Shown here: piece after piece, positions 1-15,964 of the stretch
How positions within the stretch are numbered: position 1 is the first letter of the stretch
Layout of the letters: each line of letters begins with the position of its first letter
DNA from: Pogona vitticeps
Taxonomy: Eukaryota; Chordata; Lepidosauria; Squamata; Agamidae
Reading direction: 5' to 3'
NCBI RefSeq assembly: GCF_051106095.1
Contig: NC_135785.1
Location: 98,210,001 to 98,274,000, forward strand
DNA: 64,000 bases
Translations under genes and position numbers: made by a program
The notes under the pieces: generated by a model
What the model was told of the DNA's origin: nothing
Seen by the model: the letters and a program-made list of their open reading frames with translations, nothing else
The model's database searches: none

Positions 1-545
1 GGATGTGCAAAAACGCCCGAAGATATTGGAGTAAAGTGAATCAGATGCTACAAGAGATATTAGAAACTTCAATACTGATGGTACCAGAACTATTCCTATT
101 AAATATCTTGCCAGATATACTAGATTCTGAAAAATCATATTTAACTATTCATACTATAACAGCAGCAAGAACAGTTTTTGTGAAACATCGGAAGGAACCT
201 AGAACACTGCAAATAGATGAAGTGATATATAAAATATTTGAAACCGCAGAAATGGACATACTATCACATCGGATAGATGCAAAAAAGACCATCGGAAAAT
301 TTGGTCACAATTATATACACGGTTACAAGGTAGATAGAATAGTGGACTGATACAGTCCACTGTATGGCTGCAGAAGAGACAGAATAAATGATGGATAAAG
401 ACTATCAGCTACATAATTAATAATTAGAATAACAATATACCTTTCTGAATTTGATTTTTCCCTCTCGCTCACTGTCTATATTTCTTTATGACATGTGGAA
501 CTATTTCTAGAAGAGAATGTATAGAATTACTATGAAAAATATTGA
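1..545 (+). mobile_element. L1-type LINE, 3' end of ORF2 plus 3' UTR
   Basis: Codons 3-350 are open and end in TGA. The start (CKNARRYWSKVNQMLQEIL) matches the conserved L1 ORF2 C-terminal pattern, a Trp in a helix followed by a TAARxxxxxxWK-like region (here ITAARTVFVKHRKEP). The element runs in from beyond the window edge. About 190 bp of likely 3' UTR follow. No poly(A) tail is obvious, so the 3' end is approximate. Confidence 0.6.
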
Positions 546-1104
546 TTTGTAATGTATGCGTTCAAATCCACCTCCTCCGAGGGTACCCCTATCCCAGCTG
601 CCCCTTACCTCACCCTACCTTTATAAGGAAAATAATATATATACTGTATTCAGTCCTTCTTTCCGAATTCCAAAGCTTGGGAGTGACAATTTGCAAGCAA
701 TTACTCACCAGTAATGAGGTTTCTTTTTCTTTTTTCTTTTTTGGTAAGACTTTTAAAAAATGTACTATTAAAGTTCATTTCAAAGGATGTTTTAGAAAAT
801 TTTAGTATTTTGAGAGGCATCCTGAGAAGGATTTTCCAAGAGTTTCTTTCACCACCACACCACCAAAAAACAACAACCCAATGAGCAATGTGATGAGCAA
901 CAGAGTTTGGAGGCAGGCACAAGAATAGCAACAAATTTACCCAGTACCCAGTTTAAAACAGGAAAACACATTTCACTCTTACACTCAGAAAGATCCACCC
1001 ACCCAGGCCTCCATCGTCACTTAGATGCCTGAGCTCTCAGCCTGTAGACTTCCCATCATTTCCTTTGGCTAATTGATTGCAGCTCTTTTTCAGTTCCCGG
1101 ATGG
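546..1104. other. No recognised feature
   Basis: AT-rich sequence with a short T-rich/A-rich stretch near 720-760. No coding exon, repeat family or structured element recognised. Confidence 0.4.
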
Positions 1105-1272
1105 TACAGAGGGCTGTATCATAAGGACATAGGAAACTACCTTATGTTGGGGCAAACCACTGATCCCTCTAGCCCCATGTTGCTCACTCTGACTGGCACC
1201 AGCTCTCCAGGGTTTCAGGAACAATTCTATCCTTGCCCTACCTGGAGATCCCTGATCTTCTCCGGTGGCCTC
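1105..1272 (-). mobile_element. tRNA-derived SINE, 5'-truncated
   Basis: Read on the minus strand, this matches the body of a common lizard SINE: CCAGGTAGGG, CCTGAAACCCTGGAGAGC, GCCAGTCAGAGT, and the end ATAAGGTAGTTTCCTATG. The tRNA-like head is missing. The same family's head, without the body, is at about 47,048-47,152. Confidence 0.6.
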
Positions 1273-2150
1273 CACTGAAGTACTGGCCAGGCCTGGCCTT
1301 GTTTAACTATCAAACCCTAATGAAAACAGTGCCGTTTCAGTGATATGGTGGAGGTTGGGAATCTTTTTTGTGTCCTTGACTAGTTCCCTTGCCATTATGA
1401 TGTCACCATAGTTACAAAGAGAGGGCAATTGACACTGAATGAAGTCTCCTACAGGCATAGAATGGGAAAGCATCTCCTACGATGGCTGAGCATGTCCAGG
1501 AAAACTCCTCTTGGGAGACATTGTTCAGGAATCACTGTGTTACAAAATTAACATAGTTGGACCAGAAATATTGACGGAATTCAAACTCCCAAGTGCCCAA
1601 AGTCTGTGAGGCTCACCCGCTTGCCACAGACAATGAGGTGAGCATTATGCCCCCACAAATTCATCTTGCTCTTGCAGCCCCAAACAGAATGGAGACAGGG
1701 ACTCTGGTCTCCCATTATTTCCCCTTTTGGGCCCCGACATGCGGATACGCTGGACACAAGGTGCAAGCACTCATTGGGAAATGTAGTTTCCTCAAGAGGG
1801 GACCTGCATCAAAGTATGCCTTGGGAAAACTATGCTTCCCAGTCCTGTGACAGGAGCATCCTCTCCTTCTTTTCTTTTTGCAGCTGCTGTCGCTGGCTGT
1901 GAAATGAGGGAAGTGGATGGAAGAGTTTGGATAGACATTGAAGGTGTGTTGGTAGGAAGAGGTTTGCAGTTCATTAGTAGCTGGACTCAGAAGTTCATCT
2001 GAAATAGTTTCCGAAAAAAGCCAGGCTGATTCCCAATATTTGGGTGAAGCAGCCAAGGTTAATCTAAGGCAATCCAATGGGAGTGTATGCTAGTGGTTGG
2101 TAGTGACCGTAAGGAGCTCTGCCATCATTTATGTGAATCCTTCAGAAACA
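1273..2150. other. No recognised feature
   Basis: Unassigned sequence. The ORFs of 60-120 codons here overlap on both strands, lack splice context and look like chance. Confidence 0.4.
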
Positions 2151-2620
2151 CTATTTAAATGTTAAGCATGATTTTTCCAGCAGATTGGCCTTTTGGCCAC
2201 GATAACATTGGCAGAGAGGAAAGGAAATCTATTGTGGTGCATTTATCCACTCAGATAGGTGATGAAAGAGAGGGCTTCAATAATGTATTAAGGCCTTCCA
2301 TGCAAATTACCACTTACAGAGAGCTAATAAATGATTCTGTGTTAAGATGGTATTATTACTGTTGCTGTTTTTGTTTTGTGTATATACTTAGATGAATCCC
2401 CCCCTTTAGAGGATAATGCCGGTAGGTTTAACGTTTACCTTTGTTTTTTTTTCTCTCTGTAGAAATATTTCCAGACTATCTTTTTGCCAACAGACACACA
2501 GACACACACTTTGTTTGACTGTGTTAATATGTCATTAACATGAGGTGAAAGTTTATCATTGGGTTGGATGCCACACTAATAGCACACACTAATTATAATA
2601 TGCCAAATTTTTGTAATTTC
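2151..2620. other. Possible conserved non-coding element
   Basis: AT-rich but complex sequence, free of repeats, with an octamer (ATGCAAAT at about 2,301) and homeodomain-like cores (TTAAT, CATTAAC). The texture resembles vertebrate enhancers. That is a visual impression, not an alignment. Confidence 0.22.
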
Positions 2621-5805
<3,185 letters not shown>

Positions 5806-6220
5806 TCAGGGCCTGGAAACCTTTTGTCTTCTTCCGTTCAGCATGCCCAAAATAGTATTCAAACACTTTTGAGGCTGAATAATAATCATTCAGAAAAGTG
5901 GGTCATCATCTTACTTTCCTGTACATTCAGTAAAAAGCAGAATTCATCCTTCTCTGCAGCGATTAGTACTGCTGCAAGGCCGTAGGACTGCATTGCAGAA
6001 AGGCCAGCAACGTAGTTTAGACTTCCTGCGGCAACAAGGAGTTTTTCACCCCGTTCCTGTGACAGCTGTTTCTGCAATATAGTCACAGTTTGACTCTCTC
6101 GGAACAACTGCACACACACCCCAGACACATACACAATCGTATCTGTGAACTGCAATCTGTGTGCAGAAACAATATTGCAGTGAATTCATATGTATATTTA
6201 CACAGAATTAAGCTGTCCTC

Positions 6221-6402
6221 AGCTGGCTGGATAGCTCAGTGCATTAGGTATCAAGCTGAACAGCTGGGAAGTCAGTTCAGTTAGGGCCAGGCATGATCTC
6301 TCAGAAGAATGTACCTCACAGGATTGTTGTGAAGATTAAAATGGAAAAGAAGAGAACCGTGTAATTGAGCTACTTGAAGGAAATGCAACAAATTAATAAA
6401 AG
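6221..6402 (+). mobile_element. tRNA-derived SINE
   Basis: A tRNA-like head (GGCTGGATAGCTCAGTGCAT, A-box-like) is followed by a degraded B-box region. A typical body follows (CTCACAGGATTGTTGTGAAG), with a tail (GAGCTACTTGAAGGAAATG) ending in AATAAAA. This layout is common in lizard SINEs. No clear target duplication seen. Confidence 0.6.
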
Positions 6403-6539
6403 AGAAGATGGAAATGATCTAAAAGTGCAATCTCTGTGCATGGCAACTCAAAATGTAATCCTACAGTAGTGCTTACTAATAGAAGACAATGAGTGATCCC
6501 TGAACCATTACCTTAACTGTTATCCCAGTCAACGTTAGG

Positions 6540-6694
6540 GTGCTCCTCGGGGTGCTCCAACACTGGAGAAATGCAAGAGAAATTTAGACAGCCATCTGCC
6601 AGGTCTACTTTGACTTGGATTCCTGCATTGAGCAGGGGGTTGGACTTGATGGCTTTATAGACCCCTTCTGACTCCATTATTGTACAGTTTTATG
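6540..6694 (+). mobile_element. CR1 LINE, 3' end
   Basis: Contains the CR1 3' terminal consensus: CTGGAGAAATGCAAGAGAAA, then GAGCAGGGGGTTGGACTTGA, TGGCTTTATAGACCCCTTC, and a decayed ATTCTATG-type end. Heavily 5' truncated. Confidence 0.75.
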
Positions 6695-7084
6695 AACAGT
6701 CTTCCCATTGCAATCAGCAGTTGGTGGGGGTGTGTGTAGATTAATTCCAGTAGGGATTGTATTTGAGGCAAAGCATTATAATCTCCTTCTGCCCGTGACC
6801 TTGATAAAACCTAAGCCACCTCTTCAAAAGCATGACACTACTTGAAAGCTCAAATCCTTTTTTTTTTTTTGTACCTTGAAGTGTTCTGCACCACAGTGAA
6901 TCCCACTTTCCTCCTGCCAGTCTAGGCAGTGACATTGACACTTTCATTAGTCAATAAAAGACATAAATCAGCAGTCACCAGCATGGTGCTCTCCACATGT
7001 GTTGGTGCACAACTCTCATAACCCCTTTAGAAACAGAGACAGTATGACTCCCCCTATACCAGGTTCTGGAGAACATGACTGGGA

Positions 7085-7205
7085 GGAAGGTGCTAGTGCA
7101 TTCCTGTCTTCTTTGTGAGCTTGTGGTTGGTCACTGTGGGACACAGAATGTTGGGCTACATAAGCATTTGGGTTGATCTAAAGCTCTTCTTAGGGTGTCA
7201 TGCAT
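7085..7205 (+). mobile_element. SINE 3' fragment
   Basis: GTTGGTCACTGTGGGACACA, then ATGTTGGGCTACATAAGC and CTCTTCTTAGG match the end of a widespread lizard tRNA-SINE (normally a 'tcactgtgggaaacaggatgctggactagatgggcc' type end). Degraded. Confidence 0.45.
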
Positions 7206-7374
7206 GGCTTGGGGATGATTACCATAGCTGTCAAGGTTAAGGTGCTTCTGATTTTTGTTGACTTTACCAGTACGGTGTCATAGATAGAGAGCCGGATGTG
7301 GCTTCCTCAAGTCAGTTCCATGAATAAGACCATAAGAATCAAACCAAATGCTTAGGTACTCCATCATCCTGTAT

Positions 7375-8095
7375 CCCATAGTTTAATGTAATTCTTTGTA
7401 GTCATTATTTTTGTCCTCTTAATCTTCAGTTGTAATCTTACTTTTGTACTTTCTTCTTTCACCTTCCTCAGCAGTCTTTTCAAGTCTCTCTTAATTTTTT
7501 TCTAGTAGTGCCATCTCAATAACTTAAATTATTGATATTTCCCTGCTGATTTTTACTCCTTCATTTGATATGGTTTGCATAAGTATTGAAGTGCTAAATA
7601 AATAAAATACACCCTTGTCTGACACCTTTGACAATGGGGAAAAATTCTGTTTCACCATATTGTGTTCAAATAGTACCTTTTATCCAGAGGATAGGTTAAG
7701 CATTAGGATAATCAAACATTGTATCACATCATCTATTTTTAAAAGATCCATTAAGAAATAACATGTATTAGCTTTACTGTAATTTATTATGCACAATTTG
7801 CTTTTATTTTGAAATTCTTTGGTGTGCTCTAGCAGTGAGTGTATATTTGCAATATGATCTCTGATATCTCTTCTTTTTCTAAATTGGGCTTGAATCCATT
7901 TTCCACCCTCTACAGATAAAAGTCTTTGTTGCAAAATCTTGAGCATCACTTTGCTTGCATGGAAAATCAATATTATGGTCTTACAGTTAGTGCAATCTTC
8001 AATGTCTTCTTTCTTTCGGATTGACAAGTATATTTATCATTTCCAGTCAGTGGGTCATTGTTCTTTTTCAATATATATTGACACATTGTTGCTAG
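7375..8095 (-). mobile_element. RTE-clade LINE fragment, reverse transcriptase region
   Basis: On the minus strand, 8,027-7,680 is open and reads like the RTE reverse transcriptase: ASKVMLKILQQRL, FRKRRDIRDHIANIHSLLEH, IINYSKA. Further on come VKGVRQGCIL and then KVKEESTKVRLQLKIKRTKI, as in BovB/RTE proteins. Many stops and shifts, so it is old. It is far more diverged than the BovB at 49.8 kb. The fragments at 20.6 kb and 56.1-57.1 kb look like the same family. Confidence 0.7.
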
Positions 8096-8934
8096 ATTTT
8101 TATAGTTTCAGGGTGCAACTACACTATTCAATTAAACTGAGAGGGGGTTTTTAATGTCATGTGATTTTTGTTCCAGTGTGTCTATTCTTATGGCCACCCA
8201 TGCAGAAAGAAGGGCTGGTCATGGGCAAGGAGCAAAACTCCTCCCTTGCCTCAAAATTGTACCCAAAAGATTCCATTTGTTGTTGTAAATAAATATGCCA
8301 TCCACCTCACTTGCTGCAATGGCCTCACTGTCACTTCCTCATTAGTTCCCACATTGGGTAAATGAGATCTGGCTTCATTTCACATCCTGCTGCTCTTGCT
8401 CTCTCTCTCTCTCTCTCCTTCCCCCGTTATTGCAGTGTGTTGGGTGGGTTTCTCTGGGCTTTACGTGCAATAAAACAGAGCTGTGGGAGGGGGTGACAGC
8501 CTGCCTAGTCTCCTCATGCTTTTTGATTTAAACTGGAATAGCTCTTCAAAAATAGAAATTGATGGTGGGAGGAGAAAGAGTTCAGACTGCGGGATAACCT
8601 GTAGTCCAAAACCTGTTGGACTTGGCACTTGTTTCAGCAAACTCTTCAGATCCCCACAGACACTATTTACTCCAACACAGGCATTCACACATACCAAAGT
8701 GATTCAAAATAAATTCTGTTCACTATTTAGTTAAAATAAGCAATCCCCTCGTAGTTTTTTAAAAGTTGCTTTCTGACCAAAAGAATGCACACTCAGCTGT
8801 ATGTTTTGTCGGCGGATATTTTAAAATTGATTTCAAGCATGCTAAACCTGATGCAAATCCAGAAGTATTAGGATATGTAACTGAGCACTCAGTCTCCGTA
8901 TCTTGAAAGAACTCCACTCCCAGCTATTCATGGG
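8096..8934. other. Unassigned interval inside the RTE remnant
   Basis: Separates two co-oriented RTE pieces. It holds a short (CT)n at 8,398-8,417 and no recognised protein similarity. It may be a later insertion, or RTE sequence decayed beyond recognition. Confidence 0.35.
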
Positions 8935-9345
8935 GGTTTATTTCTTCCTTTGAGAACAGCATATTAAAATTGCAAGGTCTTCATCAAAAGATTATTCCTT
9001 GAAGGAATCTTTCATCTCTACATCACTCCTCTATAGTTCTTTAGCATATTGATTCCATCTTCTCTTTATTTTACTTTCATCAGATACAATATCCCTCTTA
9101 CTGATTATTTAGCATCCTTGATTTTGGCTTACATTTCCCTGTGATGCATCTCATGGAGATCTCATGTTTCTGGTATTCTTTTTCTTTTTGTTGTCCTCCT
9201 CTGTTTCTTTGCACCATTGTAATGGTTTCCTTTGTCCCTATGTGGCAGTTTTCAAAAGTTGTATCCTATGTATGTATCACAGTTTATAAATCACCCATAG
9301 AGATTTTCTGTTCTTTTGGAGTGGGCAATCACAGTTTGGCCAAGG
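8935..9345 (-). mobile_element. RTE-clade LINE fragment, linker between endonuclease and reverse transcriptase
   Basis: The minus strand carries SDESKIKRRWNQYAKEL and RSDVEMKDSFKE. This matches the RTE linker just before the reverse transcriptase (a pattern like IKRRWxxYxxELY). Order and strand fit the fragment at 7,375-8,095, so the two probably belong to one insertion. Confidence 0.55.
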
Positions 9346-11937
9346 GCCAAACTCCAGTTTAGTGGTCAATCAGAAGGCCACATCACCACTGAAATCCCCC
9401 AAATTCCAAATCCTGCAAAATAAATAAATAAAAAAAATAAAAAAACCACAAAATTCCAAGGAGCAAGCCAGCATAAAAATTAGCCATATTATTCAACTAT
9501 ATGACAGAAGATTCTAAACAAAAGACATTGCAAGGAAGGTGCACTGCTGAATAAAATCTGACCAGGTAAACTGCTTAGACACGAGACCACCTAGGAATAG
9601 TATGCAAACCTAACCCAGCTCCTTGGAGGTAGAGGACAATATCTGTTATAATAAATAAGAAATAAATTGTAAGGAAATCCTGCCAATTGGAAAGCCACTG
9701 TCTAGGGCCTCATCTTCAAAATTAAATGGCCTTTTCTCACCTCCATGTTTTTTCTTTCTTTCTAGAATCCATGGTTCTTCCTGCCTTGAGAAGGGCGGAA
9801 GGATGGAATGAGGGAAGACACTTTCAGTGAGGGGAAAAAAAGAAGTCTTTTCAAATTATTCATGACTTATATCTAGGCCACTCTATCTTTCAATTCAGCT
9901 GGCACTGTTAAAAAAGAGAGTTTGATCTTTGTTAAAACCATTTGTCTGAGGATCTTGTAAACTTCTTTCCAGCAGAATGACTTCCTTGTAAAGTTTCGGT
10001 ATTCACACAGGAAAAAAAAGGCCATTGTGTGAACCAGATCTGTAACAATAGCAAGGGGTTAACAAATGAGCAGCAGGTTTTACAGATTTTTCCCCCCTAG
10101 GATATCATAATAGGAAATGTAACTAAGCAGTGCATAAAGAACGAAGCAGAGATGGAGCCGCATTTGAAAACGAGCCACAGCCAGGAGTTGTGTATTAGGA
10201 CTGTGAGGATCCAGGAGTAATATCCCACTTGGCCATGAAGCTTTATGTTAGATTTTGGGCCGGTCACTCTCTCTGACTAAAAAGCCTAGCAGGGTTGCTG
10301 TAGGTGCGGAAGGGAGGAGGAGAACCGCATAAGCAGCCTTCTTCGGAGAAAAATGAGATGGAACTCGCAAACAAACAGATAACTAAACATTCTTGCAATG
10401 CCATATAGAGTTAGACTAAGCCTATTGGTTTCACTGGGCTTAAGCAGCACCTAACTTTACATTGAACTGGAGCCAAAAGATAGGCCCAATGCAAACCAAA
10501 GAAATGAACATGTGAGTACCAAAACATTTGCAACTGCAACAATTTTCTGAGAGAAGGGTTGCATTTTCTGACAGAATTGCAAGGGTGCCAATATTTTTGG
10601 CCATGACTTTATGCTCATATTACATAAAGTAGGGTTCCCCCATCCACAAGATCAGTATCTGTGGATTCACTTATCCATTGTCCTAAAATATTTAATTAAA
10701 AAACCAAGAAATATATATTTATATATATTTCCATGGTTTAGTTGCCAGAACTGGCCACTAGAGGGTTCCAGAGTCCATGCTGTGTAAAGGGAACTGATCC
10801 CCCCCCCCATACCACAGTCATACTGTATATTATTATACTGTTCTGCATGTGCTTAAATATGCCACATGATAAACTAGCATGATCAGTTTAAAATATATAG
10901 TAATAATGTTTGGGATTGCTCAGGATAATCACCTCGAGTACAGTTGGCAACATACAGCCCACAGGCTGAATACAGCCTTCACCCGACTATTTTTGCTGAT
11001 CTTGGACCCCCCAAAATCAAATTTGGCGATGTAGAAACTCAGACGTCTGCACATTTTCACAGCAAATGATGGTGTACTGTGAGGAGGGACCACATCCCAA
11101 CAGAAAAGAGGAGTGTGAGCCGTTCCTTCCAGCGCCCACAACAGAGGGATACGAGACAGCATATATACGCTGATACCAGCAGTGGCCCAATTGAGAATAG
11201 AGGAGAAAAAGAGCGGGAAATAAGAGTGAGAGGAGGGCTAGAAAGGGGAGGAGCCAATAGTTGAGGAATATCTGGTGACAGGGGCTGAGGAGAAGGAAGA
11301 AAGGAAAAGAGAGCTATACTGTAAGAAGGATCTTTCTGGGATGGGGTGACTATCCAGCAGTAACTGATAGTTTTTTCCGTACCTCTGAATTCAAAGCGAG
11401 CCCTGCATGTCTGCTCAGTGTTTTTTTTCCCTTTCTAGAGTCTGTTGAAGTCTGTTGTTGAAACCTATCATGTTTGTCAGTTTGCTGTTTGATCTGTTCA
11501 ACTGTAAGTAATGAAGTGTTTTTTTCTTTCTGCTACTATTATGTCAGAGTGAGTTATTGAAACTGAAAGTCCCAGTTAATGAGAAATGGGGTGGTCTACT
11601 CTGAGGAGTTTGAAACTATTCTGCTCGGTGGATCCCTGCACTTCTGTTGCACAGCTAGAAGAATCTAACTAGAAATTCAAAACTCTGCAAAATTATTAGA
11701 GTACAACAGCATCCCTAGAAATCTGGCGGAGGAGCAGAAAAATATGTTAAGGCTATATGTCTCCATTTAGGCAGTTTGTAAACATGCACATCACAAAAAT
11801 ATTGTAACTCTTGAGTGACTTAATTCAAAGGAAACAACCCCATTAATAAAATATATGCCATCTCTGGTACACATGGGCCTCTGCTACTTGGCAAATTTGG
11901 GAGGGTGTAACAAAATTGTAGATAATTTTAAACTACC
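9346..11937. other. No recognised gene; unassigned
   Basis: AT-rich. About 10,650-10,800 resembles a common 'TTATCCATTG ... GGCCACTAGAGGG' interspersed repeat, too weakly to assign. Short C-run at 10,801. Confidence 0.35.
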
Positions 11938-12250
11938 GTATTTTTCTGTGTATAAAATGACACTTTTCCCTAAGATCATCAGAGGAAAAATTGAGGGTTG
12001 TCTTATACATGGAAGGAGGCAGAGGTGGAGGCAAAGGAGCAGCCGCACCTGGCAGCCTCTCGCGGCTGCCCATTGACTGCAGCTGGATTACCTCCTCCAG
12101 CACCACCCAAAGGCTTCCTTCGGGCAGGGGACAAGGTGGCGATGTGAGCTGAAGGTGAGCCCTGGCAGTGGCGCTGGAGGAAGAGATTTGGCAGTAGCAG
12201 GAGGAGCAGTCGCACTGGGCCACCCCTTGCGGCTTCCCATTGACTAAATA
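11938..12250. mobile_element. MITE-like non-autonomous DNA element
   Basis: Starts with a 76-bp foldback motif: CCGTATTTTTCTGTGTATAA, then TTGAGGGTTGTCTTATACAT. The motif is shared with 61,795-61,870. A GC-rich body follows, with two copies of a block of about 45 bp (12,037-12,080 and 12,201-12,247, both ending CCCATTGACT). The motif is common in reptile genomes. The transposase family is not assigned. Confidence 0.5.
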
Positions 12251-15200
12251 GGCTTACTCTATACCATACCCATGAGAGTACACCATGGGATACAGGGATG
12301 TTTGAGGAAGGAAAGGAGGCACACCAGACAAGAGTTTTATGACAGCTCAGGCTTTAGCTCCAATCATATAGCAGTGGCGAGAGGTGGTGTTTCAAATTGC
12401 AGTCTCTCTGCCCCCCAGTTCCCAAAAGAGTTTTGATCTCTCAGAGTGAAGTCAATGTGACATGTAAAGAGTGGTGATCACTTAAGAAAATCCTGTTAAT
12501 CTGAGAATAGATGTCAACACATGTGGTGAATTCTGAAAGAAATAGTTCTCCAGATTTTGGACACGACTCAATTTGAGACAACTGTTGAGGAAAATTCTTC
12601 TAACATTTTCACTGTCAACTTCCCTGTCGTCACAGATGTATACTTTTCTAAATAGAGCTCATGGATTTTGTTCTTCTGATGCAGACTAAGACATACTTAT
12701 TAATAAAATAGTTACATCCCACCCAATATTTAAAAAGCTCAGGATGGGGTGCCTACAACAAAGCTGTTTGAATCCACTTAAAACCACATCCACCTTTCAG
12801 AACTCCGCAACCTACCTGAGTTAATATGCCTAGATTCCTAAGGCTTTGGTAAAAAGCCATGTTTGGGCTTGGTGATGAAATGAAGACATGACTAGCACCA
12901 GCTGAGCCTTTCAGAGATGTATACATGGATCTTTAGTTTTTTAAAAAATAAGGAACAGGTCATCTGATGTCTATGAGACGGACAACTAGGCCAGTGCTTC
13001 TCCTGTTGTTATATTTGCCTGTCAGAAAACGTTTACATGATGGATTTTAAAATAACTCTTACGAATGCTAAGATCCTCTGTTTACCCTCACAGACCTGGC
13101 CACATTACGGGACACAACAGCACAATTTGAGCAATCTTTGGCAACAGAACTATTTCCAAACAGCTGAAAAGCAGTCCTAGTTGGGAAAAAAAAATCCCCT
13201 GGCCTATTCACCCCAGCTGTCCTATATGATCACCCTTAAATACCAAATTGCAAAAACGGGCCCTGTATGTTTAGCTGAACTGTTCAAAAGGCAGTGGTGC
13301 CAAGGAGATATCGTGAACAATGCTGTTGGGATTACTCTATATTAAGGAATGCTCTACATGGTATTTTGTTTGTATTCCCTATATTGTAAAAATAACCAAC
13401 CGCTTCCTCTTCTGTAATGTAAAAGCATCATTTGTGATAGACTCCTCATTTGCAAACATCTGCCAAATTCCCCCCAAACCATCAGTGCAAATTCGTTTAT
13501 TATGGTGAAGACTGAGGAGGGGTGGGAGGCGAGTGGGTCAAGAAGGCTTGGGAAAAATGGTTAGTATGATCCACATCATGTGTTTGGCAAGAAACAGAAT
13601 TGGAAACATTTGCCTGGAACTCAATCAAGGGACAAAAATTCTTCTCTACGAGTAGCCTGATAATTCTCGACTTTAATTTTATGCTTTGGGGAAGATTACA
13701 AATCTGAGCGCAAGGAAGAATAGAACATTTGGACTTGATGTCTACCAGAGAGAACAAAGGACAGGACTGAAAGAACTCTGATGTTGTTTGCATACAGCTA
13801 AAGACATAGATCATTCTTTATGATGTTACAAAACTGAACGCTCTTGCTCTACGGTGATAATTCCAGATGTGATACTGTTGATTTTCCAGCCTGTTCCAAC
13901 TCAAAGGCCTCTATCAATGGCTGTCAACCACAAGGAATAAATGCTGCCTACAGTGGCGATATACACCTGACTATCAGATACACTGGAGAACAACTGGGGG
14001 AATTTACATTGGCCAGAGGCACTAGCGGCTGGTGGAAAGCAGAACTTGGATCTGTTATCTTTTTGAACCAAAACTTCTGGAATATCCAGCAGCTATAATG
14101 GCTGGGCAATTCTGGGAATCAAACTCCCAAAAAGCAAGATGGTCAAGCCGTGGGGAAAACGGAATGCTGGAGTAGGTGGCTCTTTAGTCTGATCCAGAAA
14201 AACAAGCACTGAGAACAGTGTCGGGAAGTATCCAGATAAAAATCTGGTTAAAACAACTGAAATGTAACAGATACAAATCCTGGAACTCTTGGCTTTGTTA
14301 CCCACAAACACACTGCAATTTAAAAAGGGCTCTTGCCCAAGTTTCAGCTAATTTTAAGGATGCTCCAGAGAAAAAAACTTCATTGCTGGCAAGGGGCAGC
14401 TGCCAAGAAAACCATTCCTTGTGCCCCAGTCTAGAAAAAGACATTGGGTTAGATTGAGTGGGCAACTCAGTGCTCTAGGGGCTACACAAGCCCATACTTG
14501 AAATGTGGAGAGCTGCACCCCTTGCATACCCAAGCACCCATTTTAAAAAACAGTTTTTAAACAAAACAAAACAAAAAAGCCACTTCATGACCTGTCCTAT
14601 TGGGCATGTGGGACAACGTCAAGATTTTTATTAAAAATGCTTTAAACATGTGGTGAAATTACCCATGTATCCTAGAATGGGGCAAATAAAAAATAAAAAT
14701 AAAAAAATAAAAAAACCCACCCACAACCCCAAATGTGTGGAGCAGGGGAGCTTCAAGTGAGCCCGTGAGTGATACAGTGGCCCTGAAGGATATAATTTGG
14801 CCATGACTGGGTAAGAGCCAGAGTTAATCAGATTTGGGACAGACCAGTTGAAATCAATGAGAATTAAATTAGTTGTAACCAAAACCTTACTGTTTTCAGT
14901 GAGACAGCCATTGTAAGTATGACCAAATTTTAATAAGAGTTGATGATTGGATGGTAGGACCCGTGCTGTACATCAGCTGCCCTCAGTCTCATAACTTCCC
15001 AGCTAGCATGGCATTTTCATGGATTTTGTAACATTTTACAACAGGAACATGGTCAGCCTAATATGGTGTTTCCAATCAGTCCTTTTTCATCCTAAACCAT
15101 CAGTCCTTTTTCATCCTAAACCACATAACCTCCTGATTGCTTCAGAAGTGATTGGGCACAGAAAGGAAGCAACAGATGGCAAAAGAGAGAAAAAAGAAAG

Positions 15201-15426
15201 GAGGAGAAACATGAGATGGAGAGGCAGGTGGGCGAGAAGTGTGTAAAGAACAGAAGTAGAGGAAGGGCAAAAGAAGGCCCTGTGCAAGGTACTTGAAAAG
15301 TACACTACAGCATGAATGCTGCTGATACAGATCAGTAATGCTTGGCATGGAAAATGTAAAGATGAGTGGGATTACATGTTTGTTATCCATTACTGAGTGA
15401 GTAATATTCAAGGTGTCCAGTGCTGT
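12251..15426. other. Mostly unassigned sequence
   Basis: No exon recognised on either strand. Short palindromic 'TTCTGGGA...TCCCA' remnant at about 14,100-14,135. A tract of AAAAT repeats at about 14,690-14,715. Confidence 0.35.
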
Positions 15427-15767
15427 ACCATGATTTTCCCCAGCCTTAAAAAAACCAACTGGGAAGTAAATCAACCCTGAGTGCTCACTGGAAGGATCTT
15501 CAGGAAGATCCTGAAGCTGAGGCTCCAGTACTTTGGCCATCTCATGAGAAGAGAAGACTCCCTGGAAAAGATCCTGATGTTGGGAAAGTGTGAGGGCAAG
15601 AGGAGAAGGGGACAACAGAGGATGAGATGGATGGACAGTGTCATCAAAGCAACCAACATGAATTTGACCCAACTCCAGAGACAGTGGAAGACAGGAGGGC
15701 CTGGCGTGCTATGGTCCATGGGGTCATGAAGAGTCAGACACAACTAAACGACTAAACAACAACAACA
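15427..15767 (+). mobile_element. BovB LINE, 5'-truncated 3' end
   Basis: From about 15,460 it matches the BovB C-terminus and tail: CCTGAGTGCTCACTGGAAGG, CAGTACTTTGGCCATCTCAT, GACAACAGAGGATGAGATGG, ending GACTAAACAACAACAACA. Encoded pieces read LRLQYFGHLMRREDSLEKIL and RRGQQRMRWMDSVIKATNM. The 9-mer CAGTGCTGT at 15,418-15,426 and 15,768-15,776 may be the target duplication. It is very like the 3' end of the full BovB at 52.5-52.86 kb. Confidence 0.9.
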
Positions 15768-15964
15768 CAGTGCTGTTTTAGTTTAATCATCTTGGCCTAC
15801 AGGTAGATAATTTTAATTTGAACTGGAAGTCCAGGCAACCTAGAGTTCTAAATTATTTTGCTACCCCTTTAGGCAGATTTTCCTTTTATGCATGCACAAC
15901 ACTCCTCCCTTCTCCAAAAAGCTGCTCTCGCTTGTTTCTCTGTGCTCCTCCACAACCACCCTTC

